DNA from: Chloroflexota bacterium
Lineage (GTDB): Bacteria; Chloroflexota; Anaerolineae; Anaerolineales; Anaerolineaceae
Direction: 5' to 3'
Length of the DNA: 64,000 bases
NCBI GenBank assembly: GCA_016887485.1
Contig: CP069394.1
Span: 744,001 to 808,000, forward strand
Of this stretch, positions 15,416 to 24,315 are shown in pieces. The translations under genes were made by a program, and so were the position numbers. Below the pieces are notes generated by a model. The model was not told the origin of the DNA, did no database searches, and was given only the letters and a program-made list of their open reading frames with translations. Every line of letters begins with the position of its first letter. Within the stretch, counting starts at the first letter, position 1.

Positions 15416-17888
15416 CACTTCGCAACCCACAAAACGATGGATGGGGATCGCATCAGGCCTTGCGGTTCTGATGCTGGTTCTGAGCAGTTGTGGTATTAAT
15501 CTCCCGTCTACTAACAATAGCACCTCAAATGGCCTTAGCGAAGAGGACTTACAAACCCCCTCTGTTAATATTCAATTCAACGTCACCGTTCCTACCCCCC
15601 TCTCAGAAGGTCAGGGCATTATTTTGCAGATCCTTGATGAAGTGACCGGACTGCCCTACAACCTACAACAATATATCCTTTCCCCAAAATCTGAAACGCA
15701 ATACTCCATCACTCTGCCATTTCCTGCTGGCTCCGTTTTGAAATACCGCTATGTCAGGATTGGCAGTGCCAGTGAAATACCCGAAGCGACCATGATCGGC
15801 GGCGAAGTCCGTTACCGGCTATTTCACGTCGCATTAGAATCCTCAGTAGCAGATAGTGTCCAAATGTGGCTGGATACGCCTCTTTCAGGTGAACTGAACA
15901 CTGGTCAACTGTCCGGTCAGATCGTTTCCGCTGAAAGCGGGTCTCCCCTGTCAGATATTCTTGTCAGTGCGGCTGGCTTATTGACTTTTACGGATGCCAA
16001 CGGTCATTTTTCTTTAGAAGGCCTATCAACGGGGACTCAAAATATAGTCTTTTATGCCATTGACGGCGCGTATCAGACGTTCCAGCAAGGCGCAGTTATT
16101 GCTGCAGACCAGGTGACACCGATCAATATCAGTTTGATTAAGCGGCAGCCCGTGGAGATCACTTTCCATGTCACCCCTCCCAATGATGCTCTGGGTATCC
16201 CGATCTATATAGCGGGAAACAGCGTTCAATTAGGCAACACCTTCGCCAATCTGGCCGGTGGAATGAGCATTGATCCCAAACGCTTGCCAATGTTGGTTCA
16301 GCAGGAGAATGGCGCTTATGTTCTCACGCTTTCTCTCTATGCCGGCATGGACTTGCGCTATAAGTTCACCCTCGGTGATGGCTATTGGAACGCGGAACGC
16401 TCTTCGATCAGTGGCAGCTGGCTTGTACATCAACTTATCATCCCGGATCGGAACGTTACTATTGATTTGACCATCGACTCGTGGCGCTCCTCCGAAGCAG
16501 GACCGATCACATTTGAAGTTTCCATCCCGGCCGAATCGAGTACTGGTGATGAAAATTTCATCCAGTTCAATAATGGTGTCTGGACCAACCCGATACCGCT
16601 CTGGCCTTTGGGCAATGGCAATTATCTCTATATTTTATTTTCTCCTTTGGATCAATCTGTTCCGATTGGATACCGTTTCTGCAGGAATGAAGGCTGTGAC
16701 CAAACGATTAATGCAGAAGATCTGGATTCTATTCCAACCGTTCAACCTGCGGAAACTGCCCAGACAGCGGAAATCACCATCACAAATTGGGCAAATTGGC
16801 AGACTTTCGCTGAGCCAACCGAAGTGATCGCGGCCCGCATACCGGTTAAAGCGCCTGATTATCTTACTCAGATTGAACTGTCGCCTGAAATGGCCCCCTC
16901 CTGGCGGACTTATGCCCCCATTGGCATCAGCACGCTGGCGGAAATTGGCGCAAACTCGGTCCAATTCACCCCCCAGTGGTTCCTCACCGATGGCCATATA
17001 GCCTTACAACCTCAGCTAGGTCACACGCCCTTCAACTACGAACTCAAAGATTTGATATCCTCAGCGAAGTCCTTCGGATTATCCGTCAGTCTGTTTCCCC
17101 AGTTGGGCCCCACGGAGTCACTCGCGACTTATTGGTCCCCGCTGGATCACGATGCGGAATGGTGGCAGAACTGGTTCAATTCTTACAGTACGTTTATTCT
17201 AAATTATGCCAGGGTCGCTGCCGATGATGGCGTGGCACAGCTTGTATTGGGCGGCAAGGCTGTTTTGCCGGCGTTTTCTGGCGCAACTTTCCTGGATGGT
17301 ACGCCAACGAATGCCCCTGATTCGATTGATACTCAATGGGAAGCGCTAATCCAACAGATTCGGACAATATATCCAGGGCGTTTGATCTGGGCTACTAATG
17401 CTCAGGTTTCTGCTGATCCACTGCCATCATTTATCAATTTTTTCGATTCTATTTATGTGACTGTTGATGCCCCCCTCTCATTGGATGGGCAAGTCAACTC
17501 CGAAGCCATAGCTTATGATTTTTGGAATGTTATGGACCAGCAAGTCTATCCCATTTATGACCAAACAGGCCTCCCCATCATCCTGGCTTTGGGTTATCCC
17601 TCAACGGCTGACACCCTATTAGGCTGTTTGGTAGTAGATGACGCTTGTTCAAATGACGGTCTTTTCCTGCCCATTGAAGTTGCTCAGTCAACGGTTGACC
17701 TGGATTTACAGGTCCAAATCTATAACAATATCCTCCCCATTGTTGCCGACCTGGATTGGGTTTCCGGCGTTTCTATCAGGGGTTATAATCCAGTTGTTTC
17801 CATGATGGATGGCTCTTCATCCATCGCCGGTAAACCTGCCAGAGACGTGATCTGGTACTGGTTTGCTGGCTTCCATTCAACCGAGTAA
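15396..17888 (+). CDS. Large secreted lipoprotein with carbohydrate-related beta domains and TIM-barrel-like C-terminus
   Basis: 830 residues. The signal peptide ends in a lipobox VLSSC (Cys32), followed by a Ser/Thr/Asn-rich linker, so it is a membrane-anchored extracytoplasmic lipoprotein. A carboxypeptidase-regulatory-like beta domain (LSGQIVSAESGSPLSDILVS) precedes CBM20-like folds (for example DLRYKFTLGDGYWNAE). The C-terminal 350 residues (IGISTLAEIGANSVQFTPQW, then ELKDLISSAKSFGLSVSLFP) look like a glycosidase-type TIM barrel, but I cannot assign a GH family or catalytic acids. Likely role: binding or degrading polysaccharide at the cell surface. The start overlaps nusB. Confidence 0.8.
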   Translation: MIRKKSNTSQPTKRWMGIASGLAVLMLVLSSCGINLPSTNNSTSNGLSEEDLQTPSVNIQFNVTVPTPLSEGQGIILQILDEVTGLPYNLQQYILSPKSETQYSITLPFPAGSVLKYRYVRIGSASEIPEATMIGGEVRYRLFHVALESSVADSVQMWLDTPLSGELNTGQLSGQIVSAESGSPLSDILVSAAGLLTFTDANGHFSLEGLSTGTQNIVFYAIDGAYQTFQQGAVIAADQVTPINISLIKRQPVEITFHVTPPNDALGIPIYIAGNSVQLGNTFANLAGGMSIDPKRLPMLVQQENGAYVLTLSLYAGMDLRYKFTLGDGYWNAERSSISGSWLVHQLIIPDRNVTIDLTIDSWRSSEAGPITFEVSIPAESSTGDENFIQFNNGVWTNPIPLWPLGNGNYLYILFSPLDQSVPIGYRFCRNEGCDQTINAEDLDSIPTVQPAETAQTAEITITNWANWQTFAEPTEVIAARIPVKAPDYLTQIELSPEMAPSWRTYAPIGISTLAEIGANSVQFTPQWFLTDGHIALQPQLGHTPFNYELKDLISSAKSFGLSVSLFPQLGPTESLATYWSPLDHDAEWWQNWFNSYSTFILNYARVAADDGVAQLVLGGKAVLPAFSGATFLDGTPTNAPDSIDTQWEALIQQIRTIYPGRLIWATNAQVSADPLPSFINFFDSIYVTVDAPLSLDGQVNSEAIAYDFWNVMDQQVYPIYDQTGLPIILALGYPSTADTLLGCLVVDDACSNDGLFLPIEVAQSTVDLDLQVQIYNNILPIVADLDWVSGVSIRGYNPVVSMMDGSSSIAGKPARDVIWYWFAGFHSTE

Positions 17889-17945
17889 GATTAACTATAC
17901 GAAAGTTATTGCTTACTCATCACTGTATTCAGGAGGAACCTTTTC

Positions 17946-19520
17946 ATGGATCAAGCACTCACCCATTGGCTTGATGCAAAATCTATTCACCCCAACGAGA
18001 CCGTTTTATATAATCCCGACCGGGAAACTCTGGTCAGGGAGGCTCTACTAAACCACGAAGGTGAACTTACCCCCGAAGGCGCGCTCAATGTAATTACTGC
18101 GCCCTATACTGGACGTTCACCCAAAGATAAATATCTGCTAAATGATGGCAAACAGGGAGATATTTGGTGGGGGCCCATCAATCAACCCGTTGATGCCAGC
18201 CAATTTGAAGAGCTTCAGCAGACCATTACGGAGTATCTTTCCAGACGAAAGCTCTATGTAGTTGATTGTCGGATCGGTGCTGACCCCCAATTTCAGAAAA
18301 AAATCCGTCTGGTCACAGAATATGCCTGGCAGGCCCTACTCGCAGAAAACCTTTTCATCAATGCTGGCCTTCCTCACCAAACAACACCGGAAATCACCAT
18401 CCTGGCAGCTTCCAGCTTCCAGCTTCCGCCGGAGTTTCAGGATTCCCAATCTCCTGCAGCAGTCTATCTTGACCTGAACAAAGAAGTGATTCTGATTGCC
18501 GGAACGAAGTATGGCGGTGAAATCAAGAAATCAGCTTTTACTGTGATGAACGGCATTTTGCCCAAGGCAGACGTCCTGCCGATGCACTGTTCAGCTAATG
18601 TTGGGCCAGAGGGCGACGTGGCCCTCTATTTTGGTCTCTCCGGGACCGGTAAGACCACCCTCTCCGCCACGCCGGACCGGATGCTGATTGGCGACGATGA
18701 GCACGGCTGGGGCAAGAATGGCATATTTAATTTTGAAGGTGGCTGTTATGCTAAGACGATACGGTTGAACCCTGAGCTGGAGCCGATGATATGGAAGGCC
18801 ACTAACGACACAGCAACGGTGCTTGAGAATGTGGTTCTTGATCCTAAAACCCATCAACCTGATTTCGATGATGGCACGATCACTGAAAACACTCGTTCAG
18901 CCTATCCGCTGACCAAAATTGAGAATAGTCTTCTTACAGGAATTTCCGGTCATCCTTCCAACATCTTCTTCCTGACAGCCGATGCTTTTGGCGTGTTGCC
19001 ACCCATTGCCTTGCTGAACGAGGAAGAAATTGCCTACTATTTCCTCTCCGGATACACTTCCAAGCTCGCCGGTACCGAGCGCGGCTTGGGTAAGCAGCCC
19101 AAAGCGACCTTTTCAACCTGTTTCGCTGAACCTTTCCTGCCTCTCAAACCCAGCCTCTATGCCCAAATGCTGCAGGAGAAGGTCCGCCAGCATGCCTGTC
19201 GCGTGTGGCTGATCAATACCGGTTGGACTGGGGGCGACTTCCACAGCGGTTACCGCATGCCCTTACCCCACACCCGCTCGATGGTCTCTTGGGCACTGTC
19301 TAATCCAGAAGTCAGCTTCCATCAAGATTCTGTCTTTGGTTTATCGGTGCCGGATGAAATCCCAGGCGTGCCAAGTGAACTGCTCTATCCCGAACGCACC
19401 TGGGCAGATAAGGAGAAGTTCAGCGAAGTTTCCCATCAGCTCAAACGAAAATTCGAAGAGAATTTCAAAAGGTTTGATGGAGAGAGCCTGGTAATGGAAG
19501 CAGGAGTAACGGCTTATTAA
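17946..19520 (+). CDS. pckA: Phosphoenolpyruvate carboxykinase (ATP)
   Basis: 524 residues, normal for the ATP-dependent enzyme. The kinase P-loop is GLSGTGKTTLSATPDRMLIGDDEHGW. Upstream lie TAPYTGRSPKDKYLL (oxaloacetate/PEP-binding Arg) and MHCSANVGPEGDVALYFG. The late motif LINTGWTGG is present. It interconverts oxaloacetate + ATP and PEP + CO2 + ADP, serving gluconeogenesis or, in fermenters, PEP carboxylation. A strong AGGAGG lies 10 nt before the ATG. It has the same direction as the lipoprotein and murA but is probably its own unit. Confidence 0.96.
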   Translation: MDQALTHWLDAKSIHPNETVLYNPDRETLVREALLNHEGELTPEGALNVITAPYTGRSPKDKYLLNDGKQGDIWWGPINQPVDASQFEELQQTITEYLSRRKLYVVDCRIGADPQFQKKIRLVTEYAWQALLAENLFINAGLPHQTTPEITILAASSFQLPPEFQDSQSPAAVYLDLNKEVILIAGTKYGGEIKKSAFTVMNGILPKADVLPMHCSANVGPEGDVALYFGLSGTGKTTLSATPDRMLIGDDEHGWGKNGIFNFEGGCYAKTIRLNPELEPMIWKATNDTATVLENVVLDPKTHQPDFDDGTITENTRSAYPLTKIENSLLTGISGHPSNIFFLTADAFGVLPPIALLNEEEIAYYFLSGYTSKLAGTERGLGKQPKATFSTCFAEPFLPLKPSLYAQMLQEKVRQHACRVWLINTGWTGGDFHSGYRMPLPHTRSMVSWALSNPEVSFHQDSVFGLSVPDEIPGVPSELLYPERTWADKEKFSEVSHQLKRKFEENFKRFDGESLVMEAGVTAY

Positions 19521-19631
19521 CGATTTCTGCTGATTTAATCCTGCGGGTATGATACACTTCTTCTTGAAATTCAAGCAGAATTTTTCTTTCCTCTACGCAC
19601 GATTATCACCAATCCTTTGCAGGGAGTAAGC

Positions 19632-20915
19632 ATGGAAAAATTTATCATCAATGGGGGCATCCCCCTCAGTGGAGAAATCACGCCATCTGGTAATAAGAAT
19701 GCTGCGCTGCCCTTGATGGCGGCCTGTCTTTTGACGGATGAGCCAGTTATTCTCCATAATGTCCCTGATATTTTGGATGTCAGGGCGATGGTTAAGCTGT
19801 TGGAAAGCCTCAACGTCAAAATTGACTACTTAGATAAGACCACACTGCGCTTTGATGCCAGCGATATCAAACCTGCGAACCTGGATCCAATGATCTGCCG
19901 CCGGATTCGGGCCTCCATTCTTCTGGCCGGTCCGTTAATCAGCCGCGTGGGTGAATTTTTATTACCTCCGCCGGGTGGTGATGTGATTGGGCGCCGCCGG
20001 GTAGATACCCACATGCTCGCATTCTCCGGCTTAGGCGTTGAAACGGAATATACCAACAATCACTTCGAATTCAAAGCCAAACAATTGATTGGGGCAGATA
20101 TCCTGATGGATGAAGCCTCTGTGACTGGCACCGAAAACGCTATCATGGGCTGCGTTCTGGCTAAAGGGGAAAGCGTCTTGCGTAACGCGGCAAGCGAACC
20201 TCATGTTCAGGAGCTCTGCCAGTTGCTGAACGCAATGGGCGCTAATATTGAAAATATTGGCTCAAACACCCTGCATATCACCGGTGTGGACCGCTTACAT
20301 AGCGCAGAATTCACCATTGGCCCGGATTATTTGGAAGTGGTCAGCTATATCGGCGCGGCGGTTGTCACAGGCGGCACCATCCGGGTGAAGAATGCAGGCA
20401 TTGAACACCTGGATATGATCCATCTTGTGATGAACCGTCTCGGTGTCAAATGGGAATGTGTTGGGGATGATATCATCGTTCCTGCCAATCAAGCGCTGAC
20501 GATTGAACCTGACTTGGGGAATGCCATTCCGGAAATCTCTGTGATGCCCTGGCCTGCCTTCCCCACCGATTTGATGAGCATCGCAATCGTGATCGCGACT
20601 CAATCCAAAGGCAGCATCCTTTTCCATGACTGGATGTATCCTTCCCGAATGTATTTCACCGATAAATTGGTCAGCATGGGTGCACAGATTGTCCTTTGTG
20701 ACCCCCACCGTTGCATTGTACAAGGCCCCACCCCACTGAATGGTGAAAACCTTGAAAGCCCGGATATTCGAGCCGGCATGTCATTAGTGCTGGCAGCCCT
20801 TTCGGCAAATGGTCAGAGCGTTTTACGCAATGTCGGCCAGATCGATCGCGGCTATCAGGAAGTGGACCAGAAGCTGGCCAAACTTGGGGCCGACATCATC
20901 CGAATTGATGATTAG
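19632..20915 (+). CDS. murA: UDP-N-acetylglucosamine 1-carboxyvinyltransferase, Cys-to-Asp variant
   Basis: 427 residues from the ATG at 19632 (AGGGAG site), MEKFIINGGIPLSGEITPSG. The enzyme transfers enolpyruvate from PEP to UDP-GlcNAc, the first committed step of peptidoglycan synthesis. SGNKNAALPLMAACLL and VSYIGAAVVTGGTIRV are typical. The active-site loop reads PPGGDVIGRRRVDTHM, so Asp117 stands where most MurA enzymes have the catalytic Cys (C115 in E. coli). Natural Cys-to-Asp MurA is known in Mycobacterium, Chlamydia and Borrelia and gives intrinsic insensitivity to fosfomycin. The gene ends at a bidirectional terminator shared with trxA. Confidence 0.95.
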   Translation: MEKFIINGGIPLSGEITPSGNKNAALPLMAACLLTDEPVILHNVPDILDVRAMVKLLESLNVKIDYLDKTTLRFDASDIKPANLDPMICRRIRASILLAGPLISRVGEFLLPPPGGDVIGRRRVDTHMLAFSGLGVETEYTNNHFEFKAKQLIGADILMDEASVTGTENAIMGCVLAKGESVLRNAASEPHVQELCQLLNAMGANIENIGSNTLHITGVDRLHSAEFTIGPDYLEVVSYIGAAVVTGGTIRVKNAGIEHLDMIHLVMNRLGVKWECVGDDIIVPANQALTIEPDLGNAIPEISVMPWPAFPTDLMSIAIVIATQSKGSILFHDWMYPSRMYFTDKLVSMGAQIVLCDPHRCIVQGPTPLNGENLESPDIRAGMSLVLAALSANGQSVLRNVGQIDRGYQEVDQKLAKLGADIIRIDD

Positions 20916-20933
20916 GCCAAAAACTCTTTAACC

Positions 20934-20966
20934 AAAAAAGCACTCTGAAAAGAGTGCTTTTTTAAT
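20934..20966. terminator. Bidirectional terminator between murA and trxA
   Basis: A perfect stem AAAAAAGCACTC / GAGTGCTTTTTT with a 6-nt loop. It is A-rich before and T-rich after, so it serves both convergent genes. Confidence 0.9.
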
Positions 20967-20981
20967 ATCAAATGATGTTGC

Positions 20982-21338
20982 TTAATTCTCGCTCTGGTGG
21001 TCTTTGACCACTTCCATGAATTGATTGACAATTTCACGGAGCATGGGCTCTGGCAGTGCGCCAACCTGACGATTGACAATCTTGCCTTCGTAGACCATAA
21101 GCATGGTTGGAATGCCCTGGACGCCATATTTCATCGCCCATTCAGCATTTTCGTCTGTATTGACTTTGGCAACTACGATCTTGCCGGCATATTCAGTTGC
21201 GATTTTGTCCAGGATGGGAGCAACCATCTTGCAGGGGCCACACCAGGGTGCCCAAAAATCAACAATAACGGGTAAAGATGATTCCAACACGGTCTTTTCA
21301 AACGCAGCATCGGTAACATGGATTGGTTCATTAATCAT
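20982..21338 (-). CDS. trxA: Thioredoxin
   Basis: 118 residues, standard size. The redox site is WAPWCGPCKMVAPIL, followed by VNTDENAEWAMKYGVQGIPTMLMVYEG with the cis-Pro of GIPT. It reduces protein disulfides in the cytoplasm with thioredoxin reductase, which is not in this window. The start has AAGGAGA upstream. It is convergent with murA across a shared terminator. Confidence 0.95.
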   Translation of the reverse strand: MINEPIHVTDAAFEKTVLESSLPVIVDFWAPWCGPCKMVAPILDKIATEYAGKIVVAKVNTDENAEWAMKYGVQGIPTMLMVYEGKIVNRQVGALPEPMLREIVNQFMEVVKDHQSEN

Positions 21339-21452
21339 ACGATATCTCCTTAGTAACTTTATGATTGCAGTATAACATAATTATCCCTAGCAATTATAAG
21401 AGTTTTATATATTTATTAGACCTTTTTTATTATATTTCTTGTGTCAAGGAAA

Positions 21453-21851
21453 TTACTTGCCAAACAAGGGGAATAACCCCCTCAGCTTCTCGAAAAATGC
21501 TGGTCCCATGACAAGAATACCGATGATGATAGAACTCAATGCTGCAATCAAGACACTGGCCGCGCCGACATCCTTCCCCACTTTTGCCAACGGGTGAAGT
21601 TCAGGGCTGGCCAGATCCACGACAACCTCTAAGGCCGTGTTCAGGAATTCCGCCGTCCAGACCATTGCAACTGCCAGGACCAGTAAGGCCCAATCGCGGG
21701 TCTCCACCTTCAGCCATATCCCGGTGATGACCACCATGACTGTTGCCAAAGCATGAATCCAAGCGTTTTGTTGGGTGCGAATCACATACCACCACCCGCC
21801 CAGTGCATGGCTAATACTTTTTAAACGAGAACGGGTAAATTTAAATTTCAA
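21453..21851 (-). CDS. dgkA: Diacylglycerol/undecaprenol kinase, DgkA type
   Basis: About 132 residues of a small three-helix integral membrane kinase. The active-site signature AEFLNTALEVVVDL and KVGKDVGAASVLIAAL are clear. In Gram-positive-type bacteria this family (DgkA/UdpK) phosphorylates undecaprenol to recycle the cell-wall lipid carrier. I chose the TTG at 21851 (LKFKFTRSRLKS) because GGAGG lies 8 nt before it; a TTG at 21875 would place that site inside the gene. Confidence 0.88.
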   Translation of the reverse strand: MKFKFTRSRLKSISHALGGWWYVIRTQQNAWIHALATVMVVITGIWLKVETRDWALLVLAVAMVWTAEFLNTALEVVVDLASPELHPLAKVGKDVGAASVLIAALSSIIIGILVMGPAFFEKLRGLFPLFGK

Positions 21852-22028
21852 ACGTATACCCTCCAATAACGTCAAATGCGATAGTATACCTGAATTAGGA
21901 TTGATTATACCAACAAGCCCCTAACATTTTTCATATTGTCTCATTCCTTATATCATCCACATTAAGGTATAATCCTTATTCGCAGATAAGTTATAATTTA
22001 GTACAATCGACTAATTTGAGGCTGGTTT

Positions 22029-23612
22029 ATGGCATTTGTTGACATTGGGTTGAGTGATTCCTATTGGCAAACTTTAGAAATCAAGCAACAAGATATTGAA
22101 TATCTATATAGCTTCCTTCTTGAAAAAGAAACCCCTTTGCCATCATCCGATTTGGCATCGGCATTGATTGCAGAACGTATCCGCATTGAAAAGAAACATC
22201 TGAAAGAAAAACAGCAAAAAAGTGGCGATATTTATTTGCCAGAGAAAACCTATGCTGTTGGAGACAAAATCCAATTCCCTGCAATGGAATGGATCAGCGG
22301 AGAAGTTACTGCAGTTCGTGAGGGTAATAATCCCGAATTGGAAGGCTTAGCCGTCCTGACTGTGGCCCTGGAGGATGGCGGGAGTAAGCAGTTTGCATCC
22401 AATTTGGCTGAACACAAGCTCAATAAACCTGTGAATACCGATGAGGAATCCAGTGGTACAAACCTCGAAGCTGTTGTCAAGTCCTTTGGTGAAGAAATCA
22501 CTGCAAAACTCGATGTGATGCTGGATGAAAACAAGGACTTGGTCCGTATTGGTGGTAATTGGTTCCCCAGATCTCTGCTGATCGAATTTAATGTCGGCCA
22601 TCTCAACCTCGCTGAGGCCGTTTTAGACATGTATGGCGGCGGACCCCTACCCGTTGAAGATCTGCTCAAACAGATTGACATCGAAACAGATGACCCACCT
22701 GAGCTGGTCCAGTTTTCAATGAACTATGCCTTGCAGGAAGACCCTCGCTTTGATGAAGTCGGTCCTCGGGGCATCGTCAAGTGGTTCCTGAACCGGCTGG
22801 AGCCGGATTTTGTCCGTGAAAAGCCCGTTCAGCTCAGCTATGCACCTGTTGACTATGATCGGTCGATCCTGACTGAAGATATGCTGGTCGCAGAACAACG
22901 GCTGGATGATGAATTGACAACGCCGGATCCGGATTATATGCGCCGGGATAAGGGTAATGAAGTCACAGTGACATTAAACTTTCCCCACTGGCGGATGGGC
23001 ACCCTGCCCCTGACGGCTTACACCCGGCCTTTCTTCCCCACGGCCATTGATACCCCTCGAGTCAAATTCACTTTGATTGATGAAGAAAACGAAGAGATAT
23101 CCGCCTGGGTCGTCCGCCCTAATAATTACATCTACGGGCTGCAAGAATGGTATGACTCCAAAGAACTCATCCCTGGCAGCATTATTCATATCAAACCCGG
23201 CAAACAACCCGGCGAAGTTCTGATTAAACCTGAGAAGAAACGCTCGAATCGGGAATGGATGCGCACGTTGTTGATTGGTACCGATGGTGGGATCGTCTTT
23301 GCGATGCTCAAACAAACCATCACAGCCAATTTCAATGAACGCATGGCTATTGCCATTCCCTCAACTGAAGTCTTGGATGAACTTTGGAAGAAGCGGTCAA
23401 CCAATCAAAAACCGATGAAGAAGGTCATGCTCGAAACGATGCAGGAATTGGCAAAGCTCAATCCTCAGGGTCAGGTGCACGCTGTGGAACTGTATGCCGC
23501 TATGAATTGTATTTATCGATGTCCACCGGGAGCGGTTTTCAGCCTCCTGGCCTCATCGCCCGAATTCGCCCCTGTTGGTGATCTCTATTACCGGCTTAGT
23601 GACGGATCATAA
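22029..23612 (+). CDS. Conserved hypothetical protein, 527 aa, possible nucleic-acid-binding architecture
   Basis: No family recognised. There is no signal peptide or membrane segment. Residues about 75-115 (TYAVGDKIQFPAMEWISGEV) look like a small SH3/KOW-type beta barrel. Residues about 325-410 (TLPLTAYTRPFFPTAIDTPR, then YGLQEWYDSKELIPGSIIHI) form a compact beta domain reminiscent of B3/AbrB-like barrels. The C-terminus (QGQVHAVELYAAMNCIYRCP) resembles a winged helix. These fold readings are my inference. It is 12 nt upstream of a second unknown gene, so they likely function together. Confidence 0.72.
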   Translation: MAFVDIGLSDSYWQTLEIKQQDIEYLYSFLLEKETPLPSSDLASALIAERIRIEKKHLKEKQQKSGDIYLPEKTYAVGDKIQFPAMEWISGEVTAVREGNNPELEGLAVLTVALEDGGSKQFASNLAEHKLNKPVNTDEESSGTNLEAVVKSFGEEITAKLDVMLDENKDLVRIGGNWFPRSLLIEFNVGHLNLAEAVLDMYGGGPLPVEDLLKQIDIETDDPPELVQFSMNYALQEDPRFDEVGPRGIVKWFLNRLEPDFVREKPVQLSYAPVDYDRSILTEDMLVAEQRLDDELTTPDPDYMRRDKGNEVTVTLNFPHWRMGTLPLTAYTRPFFPTAIDTPRVKFTLIDEENEEISAWVVRPNNYIYGLQEWYDSKELIPGSIIHIKPGKQPGEVLIKPEKKRSNREWMRTLLIGTDGGIVFAMLKQTITANFNERMAIAIPSTEVLDELWKKRSTNQKPMKKVMLETMQELAKLNPQGQVHAVELYAAMNCIYRCPPGAVFSLLASSPEFAPVGDLYYRLSDGS

Positions 23613-23624
23613 GGAAAGGAAAGC

Positions 23625-24056
23625 ATGGGTTCAAACCGAAGCAGCCTCGTAAAGCCCACTATAGAAACCCCTTTTAAAATTGATTTTGATTGGTGGATGA
23701 ATCATGATCGTGATTGGCGCGTGTATCTCCGTAGTTTTCTCTGCGAAGAACACCAGAAGGTTTTTGAAAACCTTAACAATGATGAATTGATTGATTGGGT
23801 GGACCCCGAAACCGCAGAAGTTACCCAGGTTGATGGCCTACAGCATGTCCTGATTTCCCACTGCGCCCAGCAGGAGAGTTTCCTGACGGAGAAAATGGCT
23901 TTGGTTGATTCAGTGTTCCGTGTATTCCTTTCAAAAGGCAACAAACCTCTCACGATCAAACAGCTGGGTGAGATATTGGATCGCCCACCTGAAACCATCC
24001 TCAAGACCTTTTCCGGCATAAGAGTATACAAGGGTATTAGACCTGTAAGCAATTGA
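23625..24056 (+). CDS. Conserved hypothetical protein, 143 aa, partner of the preceding gene
   Basis: Not recognised. It is soluble, with an acidic N-terminal half containing FDWWMNHDRDWRVYLRSFLC and a C-terminal segment NKPLTIKQLGEILDRPPETI that looks like a helix-turn-helix or winged-helix tail. The start has AAGGAAAGG 6 nt upstream. The 12-nt spacing to the 527-residue gene implies one transcript. tRNA-Arg begins 29 nt after the stop. Confidence 0.7.
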   Translation: MGSNRSSLVKPTIETPFKIDFDWWMNHDRDWRVYLRSFLCEEHQKVFENLNNDELIDWVDPETAEVTQVDGLQHVLISHCAQQESFLTEKMALVDSVFRVFLSKGNKPLTIKQLGEILDRPPETILKTFSGIRVYKGIRPVSN

Positions 24057-24085
24057 TGCCGTGATATAATTCCCATTCAGATTTT

Positions 24086-24159
24086 GCCCCTGTAGCTCAA
24101 TTGGACAGAGCACTGGACTTCTAATCCAATGGTTGCAGGTTCGAGTCCTGTCAGGGGCG
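24086..24159 (+). tRNA. tRNA-Arg (anticodon TCT)
   Basis: A 74-nt cloverleaf: acceptor GCCCCTG / CAGGGGC, D-arm GCTC-AATTGGACA-GAGC, anticodon loop CTTCTAA (TCT), T-arm GCAGG-TTCGAGT-CCTGT, discriminator G. CCA is not encoded. It decodes AGA and AGG. A TATAAT lies 17 nt upstream. Confidence 0.96.
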
Positions 24160-24315
24160 CTGAGAAGTCTAAATCGAACCATTCAAAGCAGATGTACACT
24201 GTTCATGAAGGGTTCGTTTTCGTTTAACCGGTCAAATCACTCCAGGGTGGATTTGCGCAATCCCGGTCAAGAACTGGAGTATGCGGATGTTGTACTATCT
24301 TTCAAGGTGAACGTT

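Noticed and set aside
17898-17912. A second loosely lox-like sequence (ACTATACGAAAGTTA) before pckA
   Set aside because: It has an extra base relative to the lox arm and no partner arm; chance similarity.
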